Shown here in pieces: positions 16,153 through 25,398 of a stretch of 64,000 nucleotides of DNA (positions are counted from its first letter, which is position 1; each line of letters opens with the position of its first letter). Source of the DNA: Clostridiales bacterium (GTDB lineage Bacteria; Bacillota; Clostridia; Saccharofermentanales; Saccharofermentanaceae); NCBI GenBank assembly GCA_017509245.1, contig JAFWQC010000035.1, positions 1 to 64,000 on the forward strand. The letters run 5' to 3'. The translations under genes were made by a program, and so were the position numbers. The notes under the pieces were generated by a model. That model saw only the letters and a program-made list of their open reading frames with translations. It searched no databases and was not told where the DNA came from.

Positions 16153-19100
16153 ATCCGCGCCTTACCCGTCTTCTCCTTATCTCAAATGCCAATACGATCG
16201 AGACGGCTCCGGTTACTATAAATGTAATCCCTAAGCCAATGATCTTACTGGTTTCGTCAAGGTCTCCAAGTACAGGAATACTTGTTACCGTAAGGCTCTG
16301 GTCCATATTGTTCAGGTCATCATGTGACAGGACGTGGATATCTTCTGACTGGATGCCAAGATCTATCTCTTCCTGTGTTGATTTGTCGTAGATGTTCTCG
16401 GTGACGAATACCCTGTCGCCTTTTTCGAGATTACCTGAATTGAACTTCAATGTTACGTCCACATAGCCGGACTCTTCCTGCGGTTCAAATTCACAGATCG
16501 ATACGACATCGTGACCTTTGCTCACAACACTCGTGCCGTCGCTTAACATAAGGCTCGCCTTTGCATAGTATGTCTTGCCTACCTCAAGATTCTCATAATA
16601 AACGTGATCCACAATGGTTACGGTCGTATTCTCCCAGAAAGCCTTATTGCCGCCTGAGGTCGTCGCAATGGTTGAACATACAGGTCTTCTTACAGTCTGG
16701 TCATTGTCGTTTATATCTTCATGAGAGGCGATGACATCACCTGTAGCTTCAATTTTCAGGCGCTCGAAAATAACCAGCTCGGTCTCATCAAGCGGAACCT
16801 TTACATTTTCGAAATGGACCATAACAAAACCTGATGACAGATCCGGTGCAAACGGTGTTTCCTCCGTATAAGTCCTGCCGTCAGGATCGACATAAGTTCC
16901 TCCTGTCTTTTTATCTATCAGGGTTCCGGTCAGAATGTAGGACTCACCCGGCGCAAGACCGGAAAAGCTTACTTTATCAGTTATGTTTACCTGTTCAGAT
17001 AATGTAAGGACCCCGGTATTGGTACTGTCATCCGTTGCCGATGTAGTTATGAATGGTGAGATGTTCACAGTCTGATCTTCGTCTTCAATATCTTTATGCT
17101 CTGCAATAGTTATCCCTCTGAACTTTAACGTCTCATAGCAGACAATATTAACCCTGTCCTCTCCTTCATTAAGAGCCAGACCGTACAGATAACCCGTATC
17201 GACAAAAAAGTTAACTTCTGCAGTGCCTTTAATCACTTCGCGGCCATTGCTGTCCATGGAAGATTCCCCTTTAGGGGTAAACCTTTCAGTAACCGTATAT
17301 TCCCTGCCGTCCTTGTCCTTAATAATGTCACCTGTCTTTTTATCAATCAGGCTGCCTGTGATCTCGTATTCATAGCCCGAGATGAGGTTCTCATAACTTA
17401 TAGTGTCTTTAAGCATGATTCCTGTTCCGCAGCCTGCATCGTGAGAACCGTCAATGCCGGTAAGTTTTGTCGCTATTTCCGGATGTATGTCTATATTGTT
17501 ATAAGCTTTTACTTTAAGCGTCTTTCCGTCATCTTTTTCCTTGATCCTTACTATTCTTGAGTTTCCTTCCGTGCCGTCGTCCCAGGTTACGGAATAAGCG
17601 GGTTTAACCACTTCATCGATCCTGTACCAGCCAAGCGGAAGATTTGTAAATTCCAGTTCACCCTTTTTCCCCGTACTCCCCGTTGCCACGGGAGATGATT
17701 GCCAGACAGGCTCTTCGCCCTTTCCTCCGTAATACACTTTAAAATCAACATCTTTGACCACACCGTCTTCCGACGATTTATTTATCAGGATCCTTCCTTC
17801 ATACCTGTCATTGGTAACAGCCTCTGACCGGATATCTCTTTCTATCGTAATGGTCCTGTACCATTTGCCGTCCTTGCCGTCAGTAAAGCCTTCAGGGATC
17901 TTATATGTGTATTCACCCGTAGAATCCTTATAGAACCTTACCGGGACGAGTTCTGCAAGCACAAAGCTTCCGGTGGGCAGTTCGATCATCTCGATATTCC
18001 TGCCGGAGCCTGTCTCCCAGTAAACCGTTCCGTCTGAAGCTGACGTTCCTGTTGCGAGCTTTTGTGTCTTTGTCTCATTCCATATCTCGAAAATAAATCC
18101 TTCCGCCGAATCGTCCTCATCAAGGACATTCTTAACCAGCTTGAACTTACCTGAGATCCTGTTGTTCTCGACTGTAAATTCAAGAATGCCATTATCCGCA
18201 TCAGTTCCCGCAGTAAATTCATAAAAGTAAGATGTATCACTTACTTTGGTCCAGCCTGAATCGTTGGAATACTCATATCCGATTTCGGAACCGTCAACGC
18301 ATTTAAACGGTTCACCTTTGCTGAAGGTCTCGGTTATCACATAATCAGCTCCATACTTTAACGGGAATACCTGCTGGTCTCCCCAAGTTCTCCCGTATAT
18401 ATCAAACCACTTCCAGCTTCCGTCCGAGTATTTATAAGTTGCGACCGTTTCGGAACCTTCTGACAGTGTAAAGACAGTTGAAGTAACATCGAAAGCCGTT
18501 GATGTCACTTTCTCCAGCGTCACGCCGCCTGCTTCCGTAAAAAGGCCTCCGCCCTTGCCGCGGCCGGCCGTTGAATCAGTCGTCTCCATGTTAGTGATCA
18601 GGATAACGTCAGAACCCGGATCGTATTTATAACTGGAGTGTGAGGCAGAATAAAGGATATCTCCGCCGGTCTCTGATATTGTGTATTCAAGCTTTCCCGT
18701 ACTTCCGTCAGTTTCTTTAAGAGTAATTTTCGCTATATAGACTGAATCGTCAACGAATGTATAGACGTCAGGAATATTGCCGTTCTGATCTGCAAGGCTC
18801 ATACGCGTCCCGTCTGAAAGAATTACACCCGAAGGTTTGGTGGTCTCGCGGATATAGAGCTCATCTCCATAGCAGGTTAAGTTGTCTCCGTCAGGAGTCA
18901 GGCTATACCGCTGCTTTGTATAACTGCCGTTCTTAAGAGCATAGAAATCGGTATAAACGCCGTCCGAGTCGTCGTCTCTTAATTCACCGATCTTATCTGA
19001 AAGTGACTTATCGCCGTAAACGGAAAAGACGCTTCCCGTGTAGTTGATGCCGGAAGGATCACGTTTGTCCAGATAAAAGCCGGCATAGGCAGAATCGCGC

Positions 19101-19867
19101 AAAGCGGTGGCACGAAGGCCCATGAAGCCCGTAAAACTGCCTTTGCCGGCTTCGGAAGAACTGTCAGCCAGCGGCTTTATGCAGAAATAACCCATGGTGG
19201 AACTTGCCGTCCAGTGCATGGGAACGCCGTTTTCAATACCGGCATAGATCGTTATGTGCTGGGCATTTACGCTGTCGTTGTTGTCATTCCACCAGACGAT
19301 CATGTCGCCGGGCTTAAAGCCGTAAGTATTTATGATGCTGAGCCATTCTTCGCTCTGGATGCCTTTCGTGCCGTTTGTCTCAAAGTCAGAGAAGTGGTTT
19401 TCAGACGGGCTGATATTCCTCTTTTTGTAGATACCGTTAGTAAAGCTCGTCTTGATACCTGCAAAGCCGGGCCTGTAGAATCCGTATCTGTCGGGATTGC
19501 CGCCGCCCGAATAAGACAGGGTCCTGCTGCCGTATGAACCGGGAGTACTCTTTATTGAGACCGTTCCGAGTGCAACGGCATATGCAATGCTTACAGAGCC
19601 CGCGCAGTCGATGCCGTTCCAGCCCCCTCCGCCCCATTCATACTTAACGCCGTCAAGGCTTTGACAGGCAGACAGCACTGCTTCACGGAATGACTTTTCC
19701 TTGCTGTAGCCGGCTGCTCGGGTATCTGACTCTGATACGAGCGCATTCGGGTTTAAGACGGACGCTTCAGCTTTCCCCGAAATAAAAAGCGGCAGTGTGC
19801 ATACCGCAACTACTGCCGCCATGATGCACGGGAGGATCCGTGCTCTCAGTTTTCTTTTGGATCTCAT
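16151..19867 (-). CDS. Large surface protein: NlpC/P60-like domain plus Cna-B/SpaA and three VaFE repeats
   Basis: 1238 residues. A signal peptide (about 1-36) leads to an NlpC/P60-like cysteine peptidase-type domain with C89 in GIDCAGSVSIAYA and a His in AQHITIYAG (near 205). The centre holds SpaA/Cna-B-like beta-sandwich segments (FKLVKNVLDEDDSAEGFIF; ILINKSSEDG). The last third has three VaFE/T-Q repeats, each ending in a DxDQTV-type motif (DEDQTV, DNDQTV, NMDQSL) that forms intramolecular ester cross-links in relatives. A C-terminal membrane helix and RRRRVRRG tail follow, but no clear LPxTG. It is probably a cell-wall anchored or membrane-tethered adhesin. The DUF5688 gene lies two bases upstream. 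Confidence 0.88.
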   Translation of the reverse strand: MRSKRKLRARILPCIMAAVVAVCTLPLFISGKAEASVLNPNALVSESDTRAAGYSKEKSFREAVLSACQSLDGVKYEWGGGGWNGIDCAGSVSIAYAVALGTVSIKSTPGSYGSRTLSYSGGGNPDRYGFYRPGFAGIKTSFTNGIYKKRNISPSENHFSDFETNGTKGIQSEEWLSIINTYGFKPGDMIVWWNDNNDSVNAQHITIYAGIENGVPMHWTASSTMGYFCIKPLADSSSEAGKGSFTGFMGLRATALRDSAYAGFYLDKRDPSGINYTGSVFSVYGDKSLSDKIGELRDDDSDGVYTDFYALKNGSYTKQRYSLTPDGDNLTCYGDELYIRETTKPSGVILSDGTRMSLADQNGNIPDVYTFVDDSVYIAKITLKETDGSTGKLEYTISETGGDILYSASHSSYKYDPGSDVILITNMETTDSTAGRGKGGGLFTEAGGVTLEKVTSTAFDVTSTVFTLSEGSETVATYKYSDGSWKWFDIYGRTWGDQQVFPLKYGADYVITETFSKGEPFKCVDGSEIGYEYSNDSGWTKVSDTSYFYEFTAGTDADNGILEFTVENNRISGKFKLVKNVLDEDDSAEGFIFEIWNETKTQKLATGTSASDGTVYWETGSGRNIEMIELPTGSFVLAELVPVRFYKDSTGEYTYKIPEGFTDGKDGKWYRTITIERDIRSEAVTNDRYEGRILINKSSEDGVVKDVDFKVYYGGKGEEPVWQSSPVATGSTGKKGELEFTNLPLGWYRIDEVVKPAYSVTWDDGTEGNSRIVRIKEKDDGKTLKVKAYNNIDIHPEIATKLTGIDGSHDAGCGTGIMLKDTISYENLISGYEYEITGSLIDKKTGDIIKDKDGREYTVTERFTPKGESSMDSNGREVIKGTAEVNFFVDTGYLYGLALNEGEDRVNIVCYETLKFRGITIAEHKDIEDEDQTVNISPFITTSATDDSTNTGVLTLSEQVNITDKVSFSGLAPGESYILTGTLIDKKTGGTYVDPDGRTYTEETPFAPDLSSGFVMVHFENVKVPLDETELVIFERLKIEATGDVIASHEDINDNDQTVRRPVCSTIATTSGGNKAFWENTTVTIVDHVYYENLEVGKTYYAKASLMLSDGTSVVSKGHDVVSICEFEPQEESGYVDVTLKFNSGNLEKGDRVFVTENIYDKSTQEEIDLGIQSEDIHVLSHDDLNNMDQSLTVTSIPVLGDLDETSKIIGLGITFIVTGAVSIVLAFEIRRRRVRRG

Positions 19868-19869
19868 TT

Positions 19870-20832
19870 TTACGACACCTCCTCATCAGGTGTTGCAATG
19901 CGGTTAAGAGACCCGTCCACGATACTGTAATAGTAGACACTGTCAGACAGCCTGTCTGAAGCCCTCATATGCTCGGTATTTGTCTCCCTCACAAGATCGG
20001 CAAGCCTTGAACTGTCCAGAACCGATTCGGCCGAGAGCACGACAAGGTCATGAACAGACGACGGAAGGATATAGCAATCGGTGCCGATGTTATTTGCGAC
20101 CTCATCGAGAACTTCCTGATAAAGGAGCGCGTTGGCACCGAAGAATTCATATTTGTTGCTAATAACGTATACTCTTTCTTCCATCGGGATATCATCGGCA
20201 TCAGGAAATGCTTCCCTTACATCATCGTCATCGGCGCCAAGGCGCTTCATCATGCGGGCCATCGTGTCTTCGATCCGCTCGCTCTTGAACGGGAATATCT
20301 CTTTGGTGTTCTTAAGTGCAAGGTGGTACAAAAGAGCCTCTGACAGTTCTTCTACCCTTGCAATGTCATTGGTAATGAGAAAACCTGATACTCCGTCAGA
20401 ATCAACGTTCGTGACCACCCTGTATACGACTGAAAGATCCATGAAGTTCCTGTGCGGGCAAAGGTTGATCATCTCCCTGTTCTCCGCGGTGTTTACCACC
20501 TGGAAGACGACCTTGTCCTTCATTGAAGCAACATCAATGTTCATGATGTCTTTTGGCAGGAACTTAATGGCTTCATCAAGATATATCGCCTGATTTGCCA
20601 TCACCTTCTCGAAAGATCCGCACTCGAGGTACTGCTCATACATACGCTCGATATAGAAGGTCGGACTGCAGTAAGAACCCGTAAACTCCTTGGGTCTGAC
20701 TACAATGCCCGTAAGGCAGGTATTGACCTTCGGCACCTTCCTGATCTCAAGCTCACAGTCTGAATACTGCTCAGGCAGGTAGTTCAGGAACTCTCTTAAA
20801 ACTTTCCTCTTAAAACTCTCATAGCTCATCAT
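19870..20832 (-). CDS. DUF5688 family protein
   Basis: A 320-residue cytoplasmic-looking protein matching the DUF5688 pattern common in Clostridia: N-terminal FKRKVLREFLNYLP, a central PSFYIE-like FYIERMYEQY, a repeated tandem arrangement of LITNDIARV and VISNKYEFFGANALLY, and a short C-terminal acidic tail. No catalytic motif is recognised. GGAGG lies nine bases before ATG 20832; ATG 20829 is equally plausible. It is directly followed by the surface-protein gene with a two-base gap, so the two are co-transcribed. The function is unknown. The adjacent upstream hairpin could attenuate this operon. Confidence 0.82.
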   Translation of the reverse strand: MMSYESFKRKVLREFLNYLPEQYSDCELEIRKVPKVNTCLTGIVVRPKEFTGSYCSPTFYIERMYEQYLECGSFEKVMANQAIYLDEAIKFLPKDIMNIDVASMKDKVVFQVVNTAENREMINLCPHRNFMDLSVVYRVVTNVDSDGVSGFLITNDIARVEELSEALLYHLALKNTKEIFPFKSERIEDTMARMMKRLGADDDDVREAFPDADDIPMEERVYVISNKYEFFGANALLYQEVLDEVANNIGTDCYILPSSVHDLVVLSAESVLDSSRLADLVRETNTEHMRASDRLSDSVYYYSIVDGSLNRIATPDEEVS

Positions 20833-20863
20833 TTTTCGTTTCCTCCGTAGATAATTTTTTGCA

Positions 20864-20891
20864 TAAAAAAACGCACCCCGGAGGATGCGTT
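20864..20891 (-). terminator. Rho-independent terminator after thiN, just before the DUF5688 gene
   Basis: ACGCATCC / GGGTGCGT stem with a run of seven to eight T on the minus strand. It is about 130 bases beyond the thiN stop but only 32 bases before the DUF5688 start. A possible promoter TTGAAT-17-TACACT lies upstream of it (near 20905-20935), in which case the hairpin would attenuate the DUF5688 operon. Confidence 0.8.
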
Positions 20892-20980
20892 CTTTATAAG
20901 CATTTTAAGTGTATTAGGTACGGGAGTCTCATTCAATAGCCTAAAGTCTCAATTTTGGCACCTAAAAATCACAATCATAC

Positions 20981-21014
20981 AATTTTTGTCGGCTATGTTC
21001 GGAAGGCTTGTCGG
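20981..21014. promoter_or_regulatory. TTGTCGG box pair
   Basis: TTGTCGG at 20986-20992 and 21008-21014, 22 bp apart (two helical turns). On the minus strand the first is followed by AAATTGTATGA, and further on by AAAATTGAGACT, both shared with the box array upstream of comEC (54901-54961). Confidence 0.45.
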
Positions 21015-21019
21015 TTATT

Positions 21020-21688
21020 TCAGACGTTTTTTGTAACTACGACCAGAAGCAGACCGGACTTTATGGAAACTGAAATCTTATCAGCATCTTTTGCCGGCTT
21101 GTTCGAAAATGAGAAGGTCACACCCGCCGTGAGGTCGTGATTTTCGAGCGCGTAGTAAAGACCTTTAGTAGTAACGCCTTTAACATCAGAGCCGAAGTTC
21201 CACGGGATGAGCGATACGGACAAAGGATAATCAAAATCTCTGATATCGACTTCAACAGAATCCTCTCCGGAAAGCGGATAACAGAAAGTAATGCCGTCCG
21301 TGAAGATAATATGCTTTCCTTGGGCTCTCTCCTTCAATACGAGCTGGAGATTTGCGATAAGGTGATCGAGCCGGCCGGAATCGGGAGTAACTATAATGAC
21401 TTCGTCGCTTCCGGTCTTATCAAGAGCTATCTCAGTATCGGTCCAGTCTTTTTCAACAGGATATCTCTCGGTGAAAACATTATTTGACTCAATGAACTTC
21501 AGTCCGGCATCCGTTATGGAATCCATATCGCCTAATGCCATGCCGGGAATGATGCCGTGACGGGCAAGAAAATCACAGCCGCCGTCGCAGCCGATGATAA
21601 ATGTGTCTTCACGTGAATCCGAATAATGCTTAATCAGATCAGCCGCTTTATCAGGCAACGGTCCGCCCGTTACGATAAGGTACAGCAT
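21020..21688 (-). CDS. thiN: Thiamine pyrophosphokinase
   Basis: Transfers pyrophosphate from ATP to thiamine giving thiamine diphosphate. The 222 residues carry the family motifs IIGCDGGCDFL, GDMDSI, EKDWTDTEIAL and GRLDHLIANL that build the metal and ATP site. Its start overlaps the rpe stop by 19 bases, the last member of the rsgA-rpe-thiN order kept in Bacillus. No TPP riboswitch is expected or seen, since the gene is expressed from the operon. A terminator follows at 20864-20891. Confidence 0.95.
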   Translation of the reverse strand: MLYLIVTGGPLPDKAADLIKHYSDSREDTFIIGCDGGCDFLARHGIIPGMALGDMDSITDAGLKFIESNNVFTERYPVEKDWTDTEIALDKTGSDEVIIVTPDSGRLDHLIANLQLVLKERAQGKHIIFTDGITFCYPLSGEDSVEVDIRDFDYPLSVSLIPWNFGSDVKGVTTKGLYYALENHDLTAGVTFSFSNKPAKDADKISVSIKSGLLLVVVTKNV

Positions 21689-22332
21689 TTGATAAGGTCT
21701 TCAATTGCCTTGGCAGGATCTTCATCGTTAAAAACGGTGCTTCCTGCGACAAATAATCTTGCGCCGGCATCGTAGATCTGCTTGATATTGGCTCTCGTGA
21801 CACCGCCGTCGACAGAGATGACAGTATTGCTTCCGGCTTCATCTATGGCAGCCCTGAGTTTTCTTATCCTCTCATCAGAGGACGGCAGATAACCCTGTCC
21901 GCCAAAGCCCGGATAAACAGTCATTATGAGAATGATATCGACCTTTCCTATGTAGGGAAAAACCTTCTCTATAGGTGTGTCGGGATGTATTGAGATGCCT
22001 GCGCTTAAGCCAAGAGCCTTTATCTCATCGATGAGCTTGTCAGGGTCCTTGGCACACTCAACGTGGAATGTGATGTTATCTGAACCCGCGTCCGCAAAAG
22101 CCTTGATATATTTCTCAGGATTTGTGATCATGAGGTGTGTGTAAAACTTCATGTTTGTATATTTGCGGATCGACTGGATAACAGGGATACCGAAAGAGAT
22201 ATTGTTAACGTAGTGACCGTCCATTACATCGATGTGAAGATATTCAGCATTATTCTCGACCTTCTGGATGTCTCTCATAAGGTAGCCGAAATCAGCTGCA
22301 AGAATGGAAGGTGCTATCTCTATATCTCTCAT
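21670..22332 (-). CDS. rpe: Ribulose-phosphate 3-epimerase
   Basis: Interconverts ribulose 5-phosphate and xylulose 5-phosphate in the pentose phosphate pathway. 220 residues forming a TIM barrel. Motifs: IAPSILAADF at the N-terminus with the catalytic-ring Ser, LHIDVMDGHYV (metal ligands H and D), MTVYPGFGGQG and VDGGV with the second catalytic Asp, then GSTVF for phosphate. Overlaps rsgA by four bases and thiN by 19 bases, so translation is coupled along the operon. Confidence 0.97.
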   Translation of the reverse strand: MRDIEIAPSILAADFGYLMRDIQKVENNAEYLHIDVMDGHYVNNISFGIPVIQSIRKYTNMKFYTHLMITNPEKYIKAFADAGSDNITFHVECAKDPDKLIDEIKALGLSAGISIHPDTPIEKVFPYIGKVDIILIMTVYPGFGGQGYLPSSDERIRKLRAAIDEAGSNTVISVDGGVTRANIKQIYDAGARLFVAGSTVFNDEDPAKAIEDLIKCCTLS

Positions 22333-23255
22333 TGCTTTCTCCTGTGTTTGTAATTGTTCCTATTATCGAAAAGCTCCGTATAGAAGCCTGCATAACGCTC
22401 ATATCTGCCCTGATCGATCAGACCGTCAGCCAAAGCATTCCTTATCACGCATCCGTCTTCCTTGCGGTGCGAGCAGTCGTCGAACCTGCAGCCTGTCGCA
22501 AGAGCCGTGATCTCGGGATATCCGTATAAAACATCCCTGTAATCGACGCCCTGGTCCTCTAATGACAGCGAGGTAAAACCCGGTGTGTCACAGATGAACC
22601 CGTCAAAGAATTCATGAAGCTCAACGTGCCTTGTTGTATGCTTTCCGCGCCTGATCTTGGCACTTACTTCTCCTGTCTGCATTACGTCAAACCCGAGAAG
22701 AGAATTGCACAGAGTGCTCTTGCCGACACCAGAAGGACCTGCAAAAGCTGCAATTCCATCACCTATTATATCCTTAAGATCATTTTTGGTAAGAACCTTT
22801 TGAGGGGAAGATACGAGAACTTCGTAACCGGCCTTAGTATAAACTGAACAAAACCGTTCGCACTCATCAGTGTTAAGGTCGCTCTTCGTGAATATGATGA
22901 CGGGCTTGATGTTATTGATGGAGCAAAGAAGCAGCATCTTGTCGAGCAGCGTCAGATCAGGAGCGGGATCCGTAACAGAGAACGTCAGCAGCATTACAGA
23001 CAGATTTGCTACAGGCGGCCTTGATATAAAGCTCGTCCTGTCCTCAATATCTGTAATGACATACGGAATGTCAGGATCGCCGGAAGACATGAAGGTAACC
23101 CTGTCGCCTATGGCAGGCTTGATGCCTTTGAGTCTTATATTTCCTCTGGCAGCGCAGAGAGCATATTCGTATCCGCCGTCATTTGCGAAACGGACGGTAT
23201 ATACTCCGCCTACGCCCTTTGTTATAACACCTCGAAAAGTATCCTCACTTGCCAT
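22329..23255 (-). CDS. rsgA: Ribosome small subunit-dependent GTPase A
   Basis: Circularly permuted GTPase that checks late 30S assembly. 308 residues in the order OB fold (1-80), permuted G domain and zinc finger. G4 is FTKSDLN, then G1 AGPSGVGKSTLCNSL near 170 and G3 DTPGFTSL. The zinc motif is CRFDDCSHRKEDGC near 255-270. The start ATG 23255 has GGTGG ahead and lies 29 bases after the prkC stop, as in the Bacillus prkC-cpgA order. Confidence 0.97.
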   Translation of the reverse strand: MASEDTFRGVITKGVGGVYTVRFANDGGYEYALCAARGNIRLKGIKPAIGDRVTFMSSGDPDIPYVITDIEDRTSFISRPPVANLSVMLLTFSVTDPAPDLTLLDKMLLLCSINNIKPVIIFTKSDLNTDECERFCSVYTKAGYEVLVSSPQKVLTKNDLKDIIGDGIAAFAGPSGVGKSTLCNSLLGFDVMQTGEVSAKIRRGKHTTRHVELHEFFDGFICDTPGFTSLSLEDQGVDYRDVLYGYPEITALATGCRFDDCSHRKEDGCVIRNALADGLIDQGRYERYAGFYTELFDNRNNYKHRRKQ

Positions 23256-23284
23256 CAGCAGTCAACCACCGGTCAGGCCTGGAG

Positions 23285-25390
23285 TTATACAACTTCACCG
23301 TTACCCTGGTTGGGATCCGGATTCTGACCGCCCTGGTTGGGATCGGGTGTCGGCTGAGCCTGTGTAGGCTGGGCCGGAACAGGTGTATTAGTTGCCGTAG
23401 GTGCCGGTGTTGCAGTCGGAAGCGGAGCAAATACTGCTGTAAATGTCGTGCTTTCCTTTACAACGAATGTATATGTCGAGGATACGGCAAGCGTATTACC
23501 GAATTCGTCGAGCCAGCAGTCGAACATAAAGCCGGATGCCGGAGTAGCGGTAAGCGTTACCTGCGTATTGAGTTCATACGTGCCGCCGCCCGCTGCCTGG
23601 CCGCCGCCGCCTGCAACCTGTACAACGATGACTGCCTGCGGAGGTGTAGGTGTTGGCGTACCGCCGTTCTGATAGTCTTCCTTGGTTCCGACTATGAGCT
23701 TAACGGTGGACCTTCTGTTTACGGTCTGGCCTGCAACAGGATCTGTAAGGATTACGTACTGCTGGCTTGCAGGAAGTGCAAGGACTTCGGCAGAACCCTG
23801 TACAGTATAGTTCAGGCTGTTCTCCTCAAGCTTGGAAGCTGCTTCGCCGACACTCTTGCCGATAACGTCAGGAACGACGCTGGAAGAAGGTTCGGTAGCA
23901 TAGATGATAATTACCTGCTCGCCTCTTAATACCTGCTTGCCTGCTTCAGGTTCAGTCCTGATGACAAGTCCGGGCTTAACGGTATCGGAAGGCTCAGGAC
24001 GCAGATACGGCTTGAGGCCCAGATTCTGCAGCGATTTGTAGCAGTTCTCGTAATCCGAATTAACGTAATTGGTAAGAACTATGGATTCATCAGCCGAAGA
24101 AATGGTTATTACAAGATTGCTGAGCTTGTTGTCAGTTGAGATGGTGATGCCTTCGGCAATGCTCTGCGCGATTACGATGCCGGGCTCAAATGAGTCGGTC
24201 GTCTGATATGCAACAGTGTAGTTAACACCTGAAAGTTCGAGCTTGTTTATGACCTCATCAGCTCTCAGGCCGACATAATTCTCAATTATATATTCGTTAT
24301 TTTCCTTTATCTTAGTGGTTTTTCCGACTGCCTTGATAACAAGTATGCCCATACCGATAAGGAATCCGATGATGACAACAATAATGAGCGCTAAGAGAAC
24401 ATTATCCCTGAATCTGGAGATACGTCTTGATTCAGCGCTCTTCTCGATCTCTGAGATCTTCTCATATTCAGGATCCTGCTTGAAAGAGATATTAGTCTCT
24501 GTGCTGGTGTTCTTATCGGGAACATTATTGATGACACCATATATGCCGTTAGGGTCAACAAGCAGCGAATCAAGTTCTGAAACAAGCTGGCGCATTGTCT
24601 GGTAACGTCTCTCAGGTGACTTCTGCATGCACTTTGCAATGATCGAATCAAGACCCTTCGGAATGCCCTGCATGAGCGATGAAGGAACCGGAGGTGTCTC
24701 CTGAAGATGCTTAACTGCAATTGCTACGTTGGAGTCGCCGTCGAAAGGAAGTCTTCCTGTGACCATCTCGAAAAGTGATACACCCAGAGAATAGATATCA
24801 GACTGAGGTCCGACGTTGCCGCCTCTTGCCTGCTCCGGAGAGAAATAGTGAACGGAGCCCATCTGGACACCGGTCATTGTGATCGTGGTGGAAGATGCCG
24901 CGCGCGCAATTCCGAAGTCGGTTATTTTCGCGACCCTGTCACGCGAGATAAGGATATTCTGAGGCTTGATGTCTCTGTGAACGATGCCGTTCTGGTGTGC
25001 GTAGTCCAGTGCAAGACCGATCTGGATGACGATCGGAACCGCATTACGCCAGTCAAGGTGACCATTCTGATTGATAAGATCCTTAACAGTGATGCCTTCG
25101 ATATATTCCTGAACAATATATCTGAAGTTGCCTTCGTGGCCTACACCAAATACCTTAACGATATTAGCGTGATTTAAGGAAGCAACTGACTTGGCTTCCG
25201 CATCAAACCTTCTGATGAACTCTTCGTCTGAAGAAAACTCAGGCTTTAAGATCTTGATGGCTACGTTAACACCGGTATTCATGTCGATACCGAGATAAAC
25301 ATTAGCCATACCGCCTGAGTCGATCAGCTTGACGATCCTGTACTTGTTTGCAAAGATCATGCCCTCGGGGCCGTGAACCTGATTTGCCAT
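23285..25390 (-). CDS. prkC: PASTA-domain Ser/Thr protein kinase with extra C-terminal domain
   Basis: Membrane kinase sensing peptidoglycan fragments. 701 residues: kinase domain 1-270 with GGMANVYLG, VAIKILK, VHRDIKPQNILIS and DFGIARA; a membrane segment near 335-360 (LIIVVIIGFLIGMGILV); three extracellular PASTA repeats to about 580. An added region follows: a beta-rich InlB/Flg_new-like repeat (TYELNTQVTLTATPASGF ... TTFTAVFAP) and a Pro/Thr/Gln tail with a doubled DPNQGG-type motif. That extra domain is not usual for PrkC and may bind the wall. It partners with the PP2C phosphatase gene eight bases upstream. ATG 25390 has AGGGGGACTT. Confidence 0.95.
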   Translation of the reverse strand: MANQVHGPEGMIFANKYRIVKLIDSGGMANVYLGIDMNTGVNVAIKILKPEFSSDEEFIRRFDAEAKSVASLNHANIVKVFGVGHEGNFRYIVQEYIEGITVKDLINQNGHLDWRNAVPIVIQIGLALDYAHQNGIVHRDIKPQNILISRDRVAKITDFGIARAASSTTITMTGVQMGSVHYFSPEQARGGNVGPQSDIYSLGVSLFEMVTGRLPFDGDSNVAIAVKHLQETPPVPSSLMQGIPKGLDSIIAKCMQKSPERRYQTMRQLVSELDSLLVDPNGIYGVINNVPDKNTSTETNISFKQDPEYEKISEIEKSAESRRISRFRDNVLLALIIVVIIGFLIGMGILVIKAVGKTTKIKENNEYIIENYVGLRADEVINKLELSGVNYTVAYQTTDSFEPGIVIAQSIAEGITISTDNKLSNLVITISSADESIVLTNYVNSDYENCYKSLQNLGLKPYLRPEPSDTVKPGLVIRTEPEAGKQVLRGEQVIIIYATEPSSSVVPDVIGKSVGEAASKLEENSLNYTVQGSAEVLALPASQQYVILTDPVAGQTVNRRSTVKLIVGTKEDYQNGGTPTPTPPQAVIVVQVAGGGGQAAGGGTYELNTQVTLTATPASGFMFDCWLDEFGNTLAVSSTYTFVVKESTTFTAVFAPLPTATPAPTATNTPVPAQPTQAQPTPDPNQGGQNPDPNQGNGEVV

Positions 25391-25398
25391 AAGTCCCC

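Noticed and set aside
16151..16260. LPxTG sortase signal at the end of the surface protein
   Set aside because: The pre-helix sequence SIPVLGDLDE does not match LPxTG or common variants well enough.
20132..20593. Plus-strand 153-residue frame opposite the DUF5688 gene
   Set aside because: Shadow frame of an intact gene; Ser-rich antisense composition without motifs.
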